Shown: positions 33,388 through 43,048 of the stretch, in pieces
How positions within the stretch are numbered: the first letter of the stretch is position 1
Layout of the letters: each line of letters opens with the position of its first letter
Assembly (NCBI GenBank): GCA_043554545.1
Contig: CP121337.1
Location: 1,488,001 to 1,552,000 of the forward strand
From: UBA7330 sp043554545
GTDB taxonomy: Bacteria; Bacteroidota; Bacteroidia; Cytophagales; Cyclobacteriaceae
Direction: 5' to 3'
DNA: 64,000 nt
Translations under genes and position numbers: made by a program
Notes under the pieces: generated by a model
The model's database searches: none
The model's input: the letters and a program-made list of their open reading frames with translations, nothing else
Told to the model about the DNA's origin: nothing

Positions 33388-33893
33388 GGGTTTTCAGCTT
33401 CCTCTTCAACAAAATTGAGTGATACCGAATTCAGGCAATATCGAAGGTTGGTAGGTTTAGGACCGTCAGGAAATACATGACCTAGATGACCTCCACATCT
33501 TGCACATAAGACTTCCGTTCTTACCATCCCATAGGCGGTATCATCTTCCTCAGCTACATTCACTTCATTGATCGGTTTGTAAAAACTTGGCCAACCTGTT
33601 CCAGAGCGGTATTTAGTTTTGGAATCAAATAAAGGAAGTTGACAGGCAGCGCAGGTGTATACCCCGTCCTTTTTGTTGTCCCAATACTGTCCGCTAAAAG
33701 CCCGTTCAGTTCCTTTCATCCGTAGCACTTCGTACTCCTCATCTGTTAACTTTTCTTTCCACTCCTTCTCTGAGATCTCAATCTTCTCTATATCAGAAAT
33801 CGGAGATTTTTTTTCATTGCTGGCATTTTGGGCACAGGAAGGAAAATAGATAGTGGTCATTATTGCAAAAAATATAATTTGGATTTGTTTCAT
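33384..33893 (-). CDS. msrB: Peptide-methionine (R)-S-oxide reductase, exported lipoprotein
   Basis: 169 residues. A signal peptide with a likely lipobox (YFPSC, Cys20) precedes a complete MsrB domain. Zinc-binding pairs are in CAACQLPLF and CARCGGHLGHVF, the conserved GTGWPSF is present, and the catalytic Cys153 is in RYCLNSVSL. It repairs oxidised methionine in envelope proteins. A second, cytosolic MsrB gene lies at 45036. The first gene's stop overlaps the 3' end of the SprB-repeat gene by 4 nt. Confidence 0.93.
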   Translation of the reverse strand: MKQIQIIFFAIMTTIYFPSCAQNASNEKKSPISDIEKIEISEKEWKEKLTDEEYEVLRMKGTERAFSGQYWDNKKDGVYTCAACQLPLFDSKTKYRSGTGWPSFYKPINEVNVAEEDDTAYGMVRTEVLCARCGGHLGHVFPDGPKPTNLRYCLNSVSLNFVEEEAENP

Positions 33894-34146
33894 AACGGTT
33901 AAAATGAGAAAATGCTAAGATAATAATGCTTAGAACGAAAATTCAGCACATAAAGGTTCAAAATCAATTTATAAAAATTGGATAAAATACAATCAATCAG
34001 GTAGTTAAATCAGTAATGTTAATTAAAGCTTAAATGAATTTTATTCAAAATTGTTTTCATTTCTCATAAGAATATCTATACTTTTAGAGACAAATAATAT
34101 AATCCACCACCTGAACGGATTGTTTTATCAACCAGCTATAATCTAA

Positions 34147-36135
34147 ATGAAATCCATAAGGGTATCATGTGTTTTTTTGGTGGGCTTTTTATTGTCAACA
34201 ACGCTATGGAGTCAGCAAAATGGATCTGTAGGTATTGGCATAGAAGACCCCAATCCCAATGCGATACTTCACCTGGTGTCACCAGAAAGTAACCAGGGAT
34301 TACTCATTCCGACAGTGACTACTAATCAAAGAACGGCCACTTCTTTTACAAGTGAACTGAGTGTAGCGGAGAATGGGCTATTGGTTTTCGATGTCACAGA
34401 AAAGGCTTTTTATTTCTGGCAGGATACCCAATGGCAGACCCTTTCTTCAGGTAATCAGTCCTTACAATATGATCCCAATACCAAAGAGCTGAAATTGTCC
34501 GGAGGTAGTACGATCAACCTTACTGGTTTGGTATCAAATAATTGGAATGATTTGGAAGGCGTACCTACAAGTTTTCTTGATGGTATCGATGAAGTAAATG
34601 ATGCAGATGCCGATCCATTAAATGAAATTCAGGATTTATCACTCAATGGTAATTTATTGAGTATCACAAATAATGATGACGCATCGGTTATTGACCTTGA
34701 TGTACTTTCCGGAAGTGACAACCAGGATTTAATTTTCACGAATGGAAAGCTTTCCTTATCCAATGATCCGGATGGTTCTATCATAGATTTTTCAGGGTAT
34801 GACTCAAATGTCTCCGATGATTTTGATGGGCAGTTCACAAGCCTGTCAGGTGTTCCTGCTAGCTTGGCTGATGGTGATCAGGTAGATGATGCAGATGCTG
34901 ACCCACTCAATGAAATACAATCACTGGAACTAAATGGAGAGGTGTTGACGCTTTCTGGTGATGCATCAGGAACCCGTCTTGATATGTCTGGTTGGGACAA
35001 TGATGCGAGTGACGATTTTGATGGGCAGTTTACAAGCCTCACAGGTGTACCTGCTGACCTGGCCGATGGTGATCAGGTTGATGATGCAGATGCTGACCCA
35101 CTCAATGAAATACAATCACTGGAACTGAATGGAGAGGTGTTGACACTATCGGGAGACGTATCAGGAACCAGCCTTAATTTCTCAGGTTGGGACAATGATG
35201 CGAGTGACGATTTTGATGGGCAGTTTACAAGCCTCACAGGTGTACCTGCTGACCTGGCCGATGGTGATCAGGTTGATGATGCAGATGCTGACCCACTCAA
35301 TGAAATACAATCACTGGAACTGAATGGAGAGGTGTTGACACTTTCGGGAGACGTATCAGGAACCAGCCTTAATTTCTCAGGTTGGGACAATGATGCGAGT
35401 GACGATTTTGATGGACAGTTTACAAGCCTCACAGGTGTGCCTGCTGACCTGGCTGATGGTGATCAGGTAGATGATGCGGACGCCAGTGCTACCAACGAAT
35501 TGATTTCGTTAGTCTCTATTCAAGCAGGCAATACCTTGAGAATAGTTGAATCAGGGATTAATCATGACGTAGACCTTACTTCTCTGGTAAATGATAGCGA
35601 TTCTAATCCGACCAACGAGCTTCAAAACCTTACTTACACATCTGCCAGTAAACGCCTAACATTGACACATCCTTCAGGAGATCAAATCTGGGATCTTTCT
35701 GAGTTAGATAATGCAACCCCATGGATTGAAGAGAATAATAATACGAATATCAACTACCTGGGTAATTATGGAGTGGCAAATAACATGATCTCCAGGCCAA
35801 ACCCTATCCATTTGAAAGAGGCTGACCTGATAGGTACGACAGGTAGAATTACCAGTGCGATGATTAATTATCACAAGATTCTGCCCGTTATTCCAGGCGA
35901 TGGCACGATACTACGTAACATCGAAAAAGGCATTAATGGTCAGGAGCTTATTCTCATGGTGATTGGACCGGGCACATTAAACATTGATGGACTTAATGGA
36001 AATATTTATCTGTCTGCAAATGCGCATGCCCTAACACAGGGCAGCACCATCCACCTGTCTTACTTTATCGATCAATCCAGTGGAACATTCTTCGATGGCT
36101 GGATGGAAGTTTCAGTTTCAAAATCATCCCGGTAA
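34147..36135 (+). CDS. Repeat-rich fibre-like protein, cassette 1
   Basis: 662 residues. Signal peptide (TTLWSQ), then the Bacteroidota motif GSVGIGIEDPNPNAILHLVSPESNQGLLIPTV. From residue 145 to 480 come Asp-rich repeats. Four 65-residue units begin at 34801, 34996, 35191 and 35386, each containing a DADADPLNEIQ-type motif and SGWDNDASDDFDGQFTSLTGVPADLADGDQVDD. The C-terminal domain (GINGQELILMVIGPGTLNIDG) resembles the corresponding part of the cassette 2 protein. There is no T9SS domain. The DxDxDxxxE spacing suggests calcium sites. I infer a surface fibre or adhesin displayed with the help of the next two genes. Confidence 0.7.
   Translation: MKSIRVSCVFLVGFLLSTTLWSQQNGSVGIGIEDPNPNAILHLVSPESNQGLLIPTVTTNQRTATSFTSELSVAENGLLVFDVTEKAFYFWQDTQWQTLSSGNQSLQYDPNTKELKLSGGSTINLTGLVSNNWNDLEGVPTSFLDGIDEVNDADADPLNEIQDLSLNGNLLSITNNDDASVIDLDVLSGSDNQDLIFTNGKLSLSNDPDGSIIDFSGYDSNVSDDFDGQFTSLSGVPASLADGDQVDDADADPLNEIQSLELNGEVLTLSGDASGTRLDMSGWDNDASDDFDGQFTSLTGVPADLADGDQVDDADADPLNEIQSLELNGEVLTLSGDVSGTSLNFSGWDNDASDDFDGQFTSLTGVPADLADGDQVDDADADPLNEIQSLELNGEVLTLSGDVSGTSLNFSGWDNDASDDFDGQFTSLTGVPADLADGDQVDDADASATNELISLVSIQAGNTLRIVESGINHDVDLTSLVNDSDSNPTNELQNLTYTSASKRLTLTHPSGDQIWDLSELDNATPWIEENNNTNINYLGNYGVANNMISRPNPIHLKEADLIGTTGRITSAMINYHKILPVIPGDGTILRNIEKGINGQELILMVIGPGTLNIDGLNGNIYLSANAHALTQGSTIHLSYFIDQSSGTFFDGWMEVSVSKSSR
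34801..35580 (+). repeat. 195-bp coding tandem repeats
   Basis: Four in-frame 195-bp units start at 34801, 34996, 35191 and 35386. The units at 34996 and 35191 are almost identical at DNA level, indicating recent duplication and likely copy-number variation. Each encodes 65 residues. Confidence 0.85.
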
Positions 36136-36139
36136 GTAG

Positions 36140-37267
36140 ATGAAGCGATTAATTGCCATATTGATCTTATTACCAGGGCTTTTGAGTGCTCAGGATTTTC
36201 ACCTCAAGAATGTTGGCTTACACATGACCAATGGCGTTTTGGTTAGTGTGAAAAGCAGCCTGATCAACAGGGGGCAAATCCACAATGAAGGAGCTTTGTT
36301 GGTATCAGGAAACTGGGTAAATACTGGCGTTTACAGGGATGAACTAGGGTCTGTCAATTTTAATGGCAGCGATCTGCAATACATAAGTCAGGGAAACTTG
36401 CCAATGAAACATGTTATTTTCAGCAATGGAAGAAAACATATCTCTGAAAACCTATTGGTCAGTGGCAGCATGGAAATGGAAGAGGCACAGGTTTTTGTTC
36501 CCAGTGGGTCTGCGGTATACATCGAAGAAGGGGCTACACTTCACTATCAAAGTGGGGACAGGGTAATAGGTGCTCTTTTCATGACAGGAAATGACATAAC
36601 CTTTCCAATCGGCACGCCAGAAAAAATGTTACCTATTCGGTTAAAACTACCACAGGATGAGGTCTTACAAATTGGAGTTGTCGTAAAACCAGGTCTACTA
36701 AGTCCTAAAATTGATAACACCATTTCGACAGTTGCTGATTACTACTGGCAATTGATAACACCCGAAGCCTATAAGGGTGCCAGTATTACGCTAAACTTTC
36801 AGGATGCAAAATTCCTTCAGAAAATCAAAAATGCCAGAGTAGGAGAGGCTCAAAAATTAAATGATGTTATTAGAGATGCAGGAAGTATCCAATATTCCGG
36901 ATCTATTGTTGGAGGAGCAGTGACTACTGAAAATGCCAGGGGTCCATTTCTCACAGTGGCAAAAAAATATGGAGAAGGGGAGAAGCCTTCTATCAACGTG
37001 CTGAACTTACTAAGTCCCAATAATGATGGATACAATGATTTTTTGTTGATAGAAAATATTGAGGCGTATCCGGATAACAAGGTTTCCATCTATGATCGGT
37101 GGGGACTGAAATTATACGAAGTAGCAGGTTATGATAATAACAAAATACAATTTATTGGAGAGTGTACAGAAGGAGCAAGCCGTAAGCTGGAAGAGGGGTC
37201 TTACTTCTATGTAGTTGCGTCAGGAGCTGAAACACTTGCAACTGGATTCATCGAATTGGTCAGATGA
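36140..37267 (+). CDS. T9SS type B C-terminal domain protein, cassette 1
   Basis: 375 residues with a signal peptide (LPGLLSAQ). N-terminal short beta-repeats carry MTNGVLVSVKSSLINRGQIHNEGALLVSGNWVNTGVY. A middle domain has VIGALFMTGNDITFPIGTPEKMLPI. The gliding-motility-associated C-terminal domain is at about 290-375: VLNLLSPNNDGYNDFLLIENIEAYPDNKVSIYDRWGLKLYE, ending YFYVVASGAETLATGFIELVR. This domain directs export by the type IX system, with PorP/SprF proteins as partners. It starts 4 nt after the fibre gene and overlaps the PorP/SprF gene (ATGA). Confidence 0.85.
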   Translation: MKRLIAILILLPGLLSAQDFHLKNVGLHMTNGVLVSVKSSLINRGQIHNEGALLVSGNWVNTGVYRDELGSVNFNGSDLQYISQGNLPMKHVIFSNGRKHISENLLVSGSMEMEEAQVFVPSGSAVYIEEGATLHYQSGDRVIGALFMTGNDITFPIGTPEKMLPIRLKLPQDEVLQIGVVVKPGLLSPKIDNTISTVADYYWQLITPEAYKGASITLNFQDAKFLQKIKNARVGEAQKLNDVIRDAGSIQYSGSIVGGAVTTENARGPFLTVAKKYGEGEKPSINVLNLLSPNNDGYNDFLLIENIEAYPDNKVSIYDRWGLKLYEVAGYDNNKIQFIGECTEGASRKLEEGSYFYVVASGAETLATGFIELVR

Positions 37268-38172
37268 AAGGCTGGATTATCATATGGTCATTCTTCTATT
37301 TCTTCGTTACCACAGATTTGCAGGCACAGCTTGAACCACAATATACCCAATATCATTTCAATCAATTCCTGATTAATCCTGCTTTTGGTGGGTTATATGA
37401 AAGCAGTGCTGTTTCATTTAACTCCAGGGCTCAATGGTTTGGGATCGAGGGCGCCCCATTTACCAATACCTTAACGATGGAAAGCAGTCTTTCTGATCAC
37501 TCTGGTATTGGCTTAAAGGTCATGAATGATCAGGTTGGGGTTCACAACAATACGGAAATTATGGCTTCGGCCTCATACTTCATCAATTCTCATTTCGTGA
37601 AGTTTGGTGTTGGATTACAAGGAGGGGTAACCAGTATCACAAATGATCTGGGTAAACTGAATCCGAAAGTTTTGAATGATCCGGAATTAGAAAGCTTCAT
37701 TCCCAACAGCTATCAACCAAACTTTGGTATAGGTATGGTCATCCATCGGTTTGATTACTTCTTCGCATTGAGTATCCCAAGGCTATTGGAAACCAGAAGT
37801 ACAACAGCTGCATTAAATGACCCGAGGTACCGACGGCACATCTACCTATCAACAGGATATCGATTTACCATGTTTAGGTCTAAGGACACCAAACTACAAA
37901 CGTTAGTTAGGGTTTTGGGAGACCGGGTCTCCTTTGACCTGGCAGGAACTTATTTTATCACGGATTTTTTGTGGGCTGGAGCAATGCTCAAGGATTACTA
38001 CGGAATTAGCCTTTTTGGAAAAATTAAGTTTGACAAGAACTTCTCTGCCGGCTACTCCTTTGAGTTACCCACCAATAATTTGATTTTTACTAACTATGGG
38101 ACACATGAAATTACCCTTAGTTATATTTTTTCCCCTTTTCTAGAGCAAAATTCAATCGATCGAATTTTCTAA
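37264..38172 (+). CDS. PorP/SprF-family outer-membrane protein, cassette 1
   Basis: 302 residues with a signal peptide. It begins with the family motif AQLEPQYTQYHFNQFLINPAFGGLYESSAVSFNSRAQWFGIEGAPFTNTLTME. It continues as a beta-barrel with the late GYSFELPTNNLIFTNYGTHEITLSYIF motif typical of PorP/SprF. These proteins bind type B cargo domains at the outer membrane, as SprF does for SprB. Overlap of its start with the stop of the cargo gene (ATGA) supports a dedicated cargo-partner pair. Confidence 0.92.
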   Translation: MKGWIIIWSFFYFFVTTDLQAQLEPQYTQYHFNQFLINPAFGGLYESSAVSFNSRAQWFGIEGAPFTNTLTMESSLSDHSGIGLKVMNDQVGVHNNTEIMASASYFINSHFVKFGVGLQGGVTSITNDLGKLNPKVLNDPELESFIPNSYQPNFGIGMVIHRFDYFFALSIPRLLETRSTTAALNDPRYRRHIYLSTGYRFTMFRSKDTKLQTLVRVLGDRVSFDLAGTYFITDFLWAGAMLKDYYGISLFGKIKFDKNFSAGYSFELPTNNLIFTNYGTHEITLSYIFSPFLEQNSIDRIF

Positions 38173-38279
38173 TTCATTGTTTTCCTTTTAACAATTATCG
38201 TATTAATTTTACATACCTGCCTTGGTATTTGTACTTAAAAGAGAAATTCTGGTATTTTCTTGATAACACTATCACCGTC

Positions 38280-40958
38280 ATGAAAAAAGTATTTGTTATT
38301 ATAAACTTATTGCTTGGTGTTACCGCTTTTGCACAGCAAGGGTCAGTCGGAATAGGCACCCAAACACCTAATCAAAATGCAGTCTTACACCTGGTAGCTC
38401 CCAATAGCGATCAGGGACTTCTCGTGCCAAAATTGACGACGAGTCAACGAAATACCTTTTCAAATCAACTTTCAATCAGTGAGAATGGGATGATGGTCTA
38501 TGATTCGGATCTTAATCAATTTTTCTTCTGGCTATCTGATCATTGGGAGGCCGTTGGTTCTTCACTTCAGGCTGGTGCAGGACTAAGTATTTCCAATGGG
38601 GTAATTGAAAACACAGGGGATACGGATGCCAGTGATGACTTTTCCGGTGATTGGGCGGATCTGCTAAATGTCCCGGGAGCCTTTTCGGATGGGGTAGATG
38701 ATGTGGATGATGCAGACAACGACCCGGCGAATGAACTTCAAGATTTGAGTCTGACAGGAGATGTTTTAACAATAACTGGCCTTGGAAATCCTACACAAGT
38801 AGATCTATCCGCATACCTGGGGGTTAATACGGATGAACAGGACCTTCAATTTGCGAGTGATCAAATATCTTTAACTGGTGATCCTGATAATACGGTTATT
38901 GATTTGACCCCGTACTTAGATAATACGGATCTGTTGGCTGGTATTTTAGCTTCAGAAGGAAATATTCTTTCGTACCAGAGCGGTAACTGGGTGGCTGCAG
39001 CAGATCAGGTGGATGATGCAGACAGTGATCCAACAAATGAAATTGAACTTCCGTCAACTGCAGGTACCGGAGAAGTATTGAAGTATGATGGCGCAGCATG
39101 GGCAGCAGGCTCGGACGAAGTAGACGATGCAGATAATGATCCAACCAATGAGCTTGAACTTCCTGTTACAGCGGGTACAGGTGAAGTACTCATTTTTGAT
39201 GGGACCAATTGGGTGGCTGGTGCTGATCAAACAGCTGATGGGGATACAGATGCTACAAATGAGTTGGAATTACCCGCAACAGCGGGCATTGGACAAGTTT
39301 TGAAATTTAACGATGCAAATAATTGGGTAGCAGCAGCTGATGAGGTGAATGATTTAGATGCAGACCCAGCCAATGAATTACAAGACTTAAACCTGACCAG
39401 TAATATTTTAACAATCACAGGGTTAGGCAGTCCAACACAAATAAATCTTGCTTCCTACTCAGGAACCAACACGGATGAACAGGACCTTCAGTTTTCTGGT
39501 GATCAGATTACCCTCACAGGAGATCCGGACAATACAACCATTGACCTGACTCCTTATTTGGACAATACAGATTTGCTGGCTGGAATTTTGGTATCTGAAG
39601 GTCAAATAGCCAAGTATCAGAGTGGGGTATGGATAGCGGCTGATGATGCGGTAAATGATTCAGATAGTGACCCTAACAATGAAATTCAGGATTTACAGAT
39701 AAGTACTGATCTCCTATCAATCACCAATAATGCCTCGGCATCAACCATTGATTTATCAGTATATCGGGACAATACAGATGTGCTGGCAGGGATTTTAGTA
39801 TCTGAAGGTCAAATTGCCAAGTTTCAGAGTGGGGTGTGGGTAGCAGCTGATGATGCGGTAAATGATTTAGATAGTAATCCTTCCAATGAAATTCAGGATT
39901 TACAGATAAGTACTGATCTCCTATCAATCACCAATAATGTCTCAGCATCAACCATTGATTTATCAGTATATCGGGATAATACGGATGTATTGGCAGGGAT
40001 TTTAGTATCTGAAGGTCAAATTGCCAAGTATCAGAGTGGGGTATGGGTAGCAGCTGATGATGCGGTAAATGATTTAGATAGTAATCCTTCCAATGAAATT
40101 CAGGATTTACAGATAAGTACTGATCTCCTATCAATCACCAATAATGCCTCGGCATCAACCATTGATTTGTCAGTATACCGTGACAATACAGATTTACTTG
40201 CTTCAGTTCCAGTCTCACCCGGCGATGAAGGAGCTGTACTGAAGTATGCTCCTATTGATGGTGGTTGGCAAGTCGGACCAGATTTTGTTGATGATGCAGA
40301 TGCTGATCCATCCAATGAGTTTCAAGAGTTACAATACGCTTCAAATATTCTATCATTAACGAATGATGCATCCTCCACTTCAATAAACTTCAGTGGATGG
40401 GACATGGATGCCAGTGATGATATAACTACAGAGGCTGACCCCACTGTACTGGCTTCAGTGAAAGATGGTGTATCGTGGGCTGAAGTGACAGGCAAACCTG
40501 CAGGATTCGCTGATGGAGTAGATAATACAGGTAGTACCCCTTGGAGTGAAGGTTCTGATGTAATTGGAAATTTCGTTGAATATGGCGGACATGCCAAAGC
40601 ACTTAACACCATACATCTTTCTGTTACCTTGACTCCAACTGATATAGGAAGTTCAGTTTTAAGAAGAGACATTTATAAGTCAGCTAAAAACGTCTATATC
40701 AATGCTGCGGATATCTTCACGCTTACCGCTATTGAGGATGGAATTAATGGTCAGGAGATTGTTTTTGTAAATATTGGTTCTGGAAGGTTAGATTTTGATA
40801 ACAGTGCTGGAGGAAGTAACCTGTTTCTTCCTGGAGCGGTGCCTCTTCAAATAAATAGAGGCGGAACATTAACACTTATGTACATTCAAGATGATACTAC
40901 TGGTTTTAAGGCATGGGTTCCAATGGCTGGAGTAGGATCTCCTGCAGCACCAAAATAA
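38280..40958 (+). CDS. Repeat-rich fibre-like protein, cassette 2
   Basis: About 892 residues from the ATG at 38280, which begins a clear signal peptide (VFVIINLLLGVTAFAQ). N-terminal GSVGIGTQTPNQNAVLHLVAPNSDQGLLVPKL is followed by an Asp-rich repeat region. It includes ELPxTAGTGEVLKYDG units of about 37 residues and three near-identical 69-residue units (39561-40181) with DLDSNPSNEIQDLQISTDLLSITNN. The C-terminal domain GINGQEIVFVNIGSGRLDF parallels cassette 1. It lacks a T9SS domain of its own. Its stop overlaps the next start by 1 nt (TAATG). Confidence 0.7.
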   Translation: MKKVFVIINLLLGVTAFAQQGSVGIGTQTPNQNAVLHLVAPNSDQGLLVPKLTTSQRNTFSNQLSISENGMMVYDSDLNQFFFWLSDHWEAVGSSLQAGAGLSISNGVIENTGDTDASDDFSGDWADLLNVPGAFSDGVDDVDDADNDPANELQDLSLTGDVLTITGLGNPTQVDLSAYLGVNTDEQDLQFASDQISLTGDPDNTVIDLTPYLDNTDLLAGILASEGNILSYQSGNWVAAADQVDDADSDPTNEIELPSTAGTGEVLKYDGAAWAAGSDEVDDADNDPTNELELPVTAGTGEVLIFDGTNWVAGADQTADGDTDATNELELPATAGIGQVLKFNDANNWVAAADEVNDLDADPANELQDLNLTSNILTITGLGSPTQINLASYSGTNTDEQDLQFSGDQITLTGDPDNTTIDLTPYLDNTDLLAGILVSEGQIAKYQSGVWIAADDAVNDSDSDPNNEIQDLQISTDLLSITNNASASTIDLSVYRDNTDVLAGILVSEGQIAKFQSGVWVAADDAVNDLDSNPSNEIQDLQISTDLLSITNNVSASTIDLSVYRDNTDVLAGILVSEGQIAKYQSGVWVAADDAVNDLDSNPSNEIQDLQISTDLLSITNNASASTIDLSVYRDNTDLLASVPVSPGDEGAVLKYAPIDGGWQVGPDFVDDADADPSNEFQELQYASNILSLTNDASSTSINFSGWDMDASDDITTEADPTVLASVKDGVSWAEVTGKPAGFADGVDNTGSTPWSEGSDVIGNFVEYGGHAKALNTIHLSVTLTPTDIGSSVLRRDIYKSAKNVYINAADIFTLTAIEDGINGQEIVFVNIGSGRLDFDNSAGGSNLFLPGAVPLQINRGGTLTLMYIQDDTTGFKAWVPMAGVGSPAAPK
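39561..40181 (+). repeat. 207-bp coding tandem repeats
   Basis: Three in-frame 207-bp units start at 39561, 39768 and 39975, each encoding 69 residues; the fourth boundary is at 40182. They are nearly identical at DNA level, so copy number may vary between strains. Confidence 0.85.
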
Positions 40959-42082
40959 TGAAATACTTATTATACATATTATTAATTATTCCTGTTGTGG
41001 CTTTTGCTCAAAGTTTCAATAACACAGGTATCCCGATGGCTGTGACAGAAGGAGCCATTTTAAAGGTCAATGAGAACTTTATCAACAGCGGGAATCTCTT
41101 AAATGCCGGTCAGCTGGTGGTAGGAGGTAATTGGGTAAATACGGGGGTCTATCAAACCAGTGGAGCCGGAGTCATTGACATGAACGGATCCCTGGATCAG
41201 CTAATCAATGACCAGACCTATATCCAGAACCTTAGATTATCGGGTGCGGATAAGACCCTGAATGCAGATTTGGCAGTGGATCAATTGGAATTGAATGGCA
41301 GCAAGTTGACCGTGGCAGATGGCTTTAGCCTGGAAATAAATCCGTCAGGAAGTATTATTAGGCAGCCAGACGATTATGTAATCGGGCGCCTTATCATGAC
41401 CGGAGATCAAACTTTCCCAATAGGCACACCAAACTATTTTATGCCGGTATCGATTGATCACTTATCATCCGAAGAAACCTCCATAGGAATAAAAGCGGTA
41501 GAATCGCCACTCTCCGGGCCATTGGCCAACACGGTCGCCGAAATAGCTCCAATTCACTGGGTAATGGATGAAAGTGAAGCGTTATTTAATGTCGAGCTAA
41601 GGGTAGAAGGTGCTGATTTCCTTCAAAGTATCGAAAATGCCATTGTGGTGGAGGCTAATGGACTGAACGGAGCCATTAGAAGTCTATATCAGGACTCTGT
41701 TAGTGGATCCACGAATTTAGGATCTGTGACAAATGACCTGCTACATCCTCTATCCTTGCCCTATTTCACCTATGGGCGAAAGTATATAGCCTCAGAAAAG
41801 CCTCCGATTAAAGTATTGAATTTGATAAGCCCCAATGATGATGGTAAGAATGATTTTCTGTTCATACAAAATATTGATGCTTATCCGGAGTGTCAGGTGG
41901 TGATCTATGACAGGTGGGGTACTAAAGTATTTGAGCAGGAAGGATATGACAACCAGGAAAAGGTATTTAGAGGTAAGAACAATGTGTTTGATAAGAATGA
42001 CCTGACGGAAGGCACCTTTTATTATGTGATAAAATCAGGTGCGGATAAACTGAGTAGTGGCTTTTTCGAGTTAATGAGATGA
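40958..42082 (+). CDS. T9SS type B C-terminal domain protein, cassette 2
   Basis: 374 residues from the ATG at 40958 (start of the signal peptide LLYILLIIPVVAFAQ), preferred over a TTG at 40913 that lies inside the previous gene. The layout follows the cassette 1 partner: VTEGAILKVNENFINSGNLLNAGQLVVGGNWVNTGVY, a central VIGRLIMTGDQTFPIGTPNYFMPV domain, and the gliding-motility-associated C-terminal domain (VLNLISPNDDGKNDFLFIQNIDAYPECQVVIYDRWGTKVFE, ending SGFFELMR). It should be exported by T9SS and would be a partner or anchor of the fibre. Confidence 0.85.
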   Translation: MKYLLYILLIIPVVAFAQSFNNTGIPMAVTEGAILKVNENFINSGNLLNAGQLVVGGNWVNTGVYQTSGAGVIDMNGSLDQLINDQTYIQNLRLSGADKTLNADLAVDQLELNGSKLTVADGFSLEINPSGSIIRQPDDYVIGRLIMTGDQTFPIGTPNYFMPVSIDHLSSEETSIGIKAVESPLSGPLANTVAEIAPIHWVMDESEALFNVELRVEGADFLQSIENAIVVEANGLNGAIRSLYQDSVSGSTNLGSVTNDLLHPLSLPYFTYGRKYIASEKPPIKVLNLISPNDDGKNDFLFIQNIDAYPECQVVIYDRWGTKVFEQEGYDNQEKVFRGKNNVFDKNDLTEGTFYYVIKSGADKLSSGFFELMR

Positions 42083-42981
42083 AAGGGCTTCTTTCCATAT
42101 TGATATTAATGGTAGTTTTTAAGGCCAATGCTCAGTTGGACCCGCTCTATGCACAGTATCATTTTAATCAGTACATGATCAACCCTGCTTATGCAGGTGT
42201 TTACAAGAACATCACATTTGCCATGAATTCACGCGCCCAATGGTTTGGTCTGGCAGGTTCTCCATTCACCAATACCGCCACGGTTATGTCTAATATTGGA
42301 AATTCAGGAGGGGTAGGACTCCGAATGATGAATGACAGGATTGGTATTCGTAACAGCAATGAGGTGGTTGCTTCAGGTTCCTATTTTATTCGTTCACACA
42401 TGACAACCATTGGGTTTGGGCTGCAGGGAGGAGTCACGCAGGTGGGTAATGACTTAAGCAAGTTAGACCCTGAAGTATTAGATGATCCGGTGCTGGATGA
42501 TTTTATACCTTCCTACGCTTTTCCAAATTTTGGAGTTGGGATTATGATTCAGCGGTTTGACTATTTCATTGGACTCTCCATACCACGAATATTAAGTGAG
42601 GATGCTCCGGATCCGGTCTTTCAGGACAATGGCAGATATCAGCGACATTATTATATTTCGGGCGGATACAGATTCACAACTGTACGTTCCTTTGACACTA
42701 AAGTCCAGACATTGATTCGGGTGCTTGAAAATAAAGTGTCGGTTGATGTTTCCGGGACTTATTTTTTTTCCTCAGATCTATGGGGAGGGGCATTAATTAG
42801 AGATTTTTCCAGTGTTGGTTTTTTTGGACAAATTGAACTTCAGGATAAGTATCGAATTGGTTACACGTTCGAATTACCCACCAATAACCTGATTACGTCA
42901 AACTTTGGGACTCATGAGGTGACCTTTAGTTATACCATCACTCCTTTTGAAGGGCAGTTTTTTGAAGATAGATTTTTCTAG
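42079..42981 (+). CDS. PorP/SprF-family outer-membrane protein, cassette 2
   Basis: 300 residues, with the family start AQLDPLYAQYHFNQYMINPAYAGVYKNITFAMNSRAQWFGLAGSPFTNTATVM and the end GYTFELPTNNLITSNFGTHEVTFSYTITPF. It overlaps the preceding cargo gene by ATGA and is paralogous to the protein at 37264. It is the likely outer-membrane partner for the cassette 2 cargo. Confidence 0.92.
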   Translation: MKGLLSILILMVVFKANAQLDPLYAQYHFNQYMINPAYAGVYKNITFAMNSRAQWFGLAGSPFTNTATVMSNIGNSGGVGLRMMNDRIGIRNSNEVVASGSYFIRSHMTTIGFGLQGGVTQVGNDLSKLDPEVLDDPVLDDFIPSYAFPNFGVGIMIQRFDYFIGLSIPRILSEDAPDPVFQDNGRYQRHYYISGGYRFTTVRSFDTKVQTLIRVLENKVSVDVSGTYFFSSDLWGGALIRDFSSVGFFGQIELQDKYRIGYTFELPTNNLITSNFGTHEVTFSYTITPFEGQFFEDRFF

Positions 42982-43048
42982 TTACGATCCACTCATTCAC
43001 TTTTTTCATACCTGGTATAATCAGGAATTCATTAGCTAATTCTAATAG

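Noticed and set aside
38229..38279. Upstream TTG start for the second fibre gene
   Set aside because: The ATG at 38280 begins a clean signal peptide; the extension would put charged residues before it.
38512..40315. Minus-strand frames rich in His/Leu/Pro across the second fibre gene
   Set aside because: They arise from the repeated Asp/Asn codons read in antisense and repeat with the same period; no independent coding signal.
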